Shown piece by piece: positions 63,842-64,000 of a stretch of DNA of 64,000 nucleotides; the first letter of the stretch is position 1, and each line of letters starts with the position of its first letter. The position numbers and the translations under genes were made by a program. A model generated the notes under the pieces. It saw only the letters and a program-made list of their open reading frames with translations, did no database searches and was not told where the DNA came from. Origin of the DNA: Bin87 sp963666415 (GTDB lineage: Bacteria > Chloroflexota > Dehalococcoidia > Lucifugimonadales > UBA3495); NCBI GenBank assembly GCA_963666415.2, contig CAXXPD010000003.1:2852001-2916000 (forward strand), written 5' to 3'.

Positions 63842-64000
63842 TCAACTGAACGGCGGAAGAAAGCCACCGAATTGGCGCCGAGTCTCGCTTTGAAGTTTTG
63901 CGTTCTTGGTGCTGGCTTTCGGAAACTTGGAATCAACAGACAGTAGCTTTCCTAAAGGCTGCTGAGTCAGCGTGAGCAGATCAGTAGAGTAAGTTTTCTG
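63842..64000 (-). CDS. Partial hypothetical protein at window edge (C-terminus)
   Basis: An open frame enters from beyond 64000 and ends at 63842: the last residues are QPLGKLLSVDSKFPKASTKN, then AKLQSETRRQFGGFLPPFS. It has the same orientation as the gene at 63374-63802, with 39 bases between, so they may form an operon. It is too short to assign. Confidence 0.35.
   Translation of the reverse strand, partial: QKTYSTDLLTLTQQPLGKLLSVDSKFPKASTKNAKLQSETRRQFGGFLPPFS

Overview
The window is GC-rich bacterial DNA, most likely from a Chloroflexota of the Dehalococcoidia/SAR202 type. This is inferred from the order rsmD-coaD-coiled-coil protein, the F-ATPase operon, a Rex regulator, a DUF503 protein, a HdrD-like membrane Fe-S protein and remains of aromatic-ring catabolism genes. 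No rRNA, tRNA or CRISPR array was recognised.

Layout. 1-2123: two abutting ISAs1-family elements. 2430-14510: the only long housekeeping block. It holds rsmD, coaD, a coiled-coil DivIVA-like gene, a DUF151 nuclease, the ATP synthase operon (atpI, B, E, F, H, A, G, an unknown small gene, D, C), rex (convergent), a DUF503 gene, and a SelW-like selenoprotein whose Sec codon is an in-frame UGA. 14600-16000: an IS630 element and a MITE. 15968-18869: a HdrD-like Fe-S protein followed by an alpha/beta hydrolase. 18978-22214: an ISAs1 and an IS1380 element beside a truncated gene. 22250-28370: accessory DNA with small hypothetical genes, an IS, and a nucleotidyltransferase/HTH pair that looks like a toxin-antitoxin module with its own operator. 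28373-39527: dense nested IS DNA (IS1380 fragment, IS256 fragment, ISNCY, IS110, ISAs1, three IS630-type elements) around broken hpaB and ligB-like genes. 39708-42044: a cysteine desulfurase and an SDR/RmlD-like gene. 42104-46535: IS256 and one DDE IS inserted in a related one. 46644-53873: an amidase with an in-frame amber codon, an amidohydrolase and a large Lhr-type helicase. 54187-61891: a NUDIX fragment followed by IS1380, IS256, IS110 and IS66 elements. 61912-64000: a truncated N6-adenine DNA methylase and two hypothetical genes.

Mobile DNA makes up nearly half of the window. Several elements exist as near-identical copies with intact target duplications (three ISAs1 copies, each with a perfect 10-bp repeat), so expansion is recent or ongoing and has broken host genes. 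The most interesting signals are the UGA-containing SelW gene with a SECIS-like hairpin; two related IS110 non-coding regions at 56.9 and 60.0 kb whose variable segments match their own flanks as a bridge/seek RNA would; an amber-interrupted unknown gene inside the ATP synthase operon; and a MITE matched to its IS630 parent.
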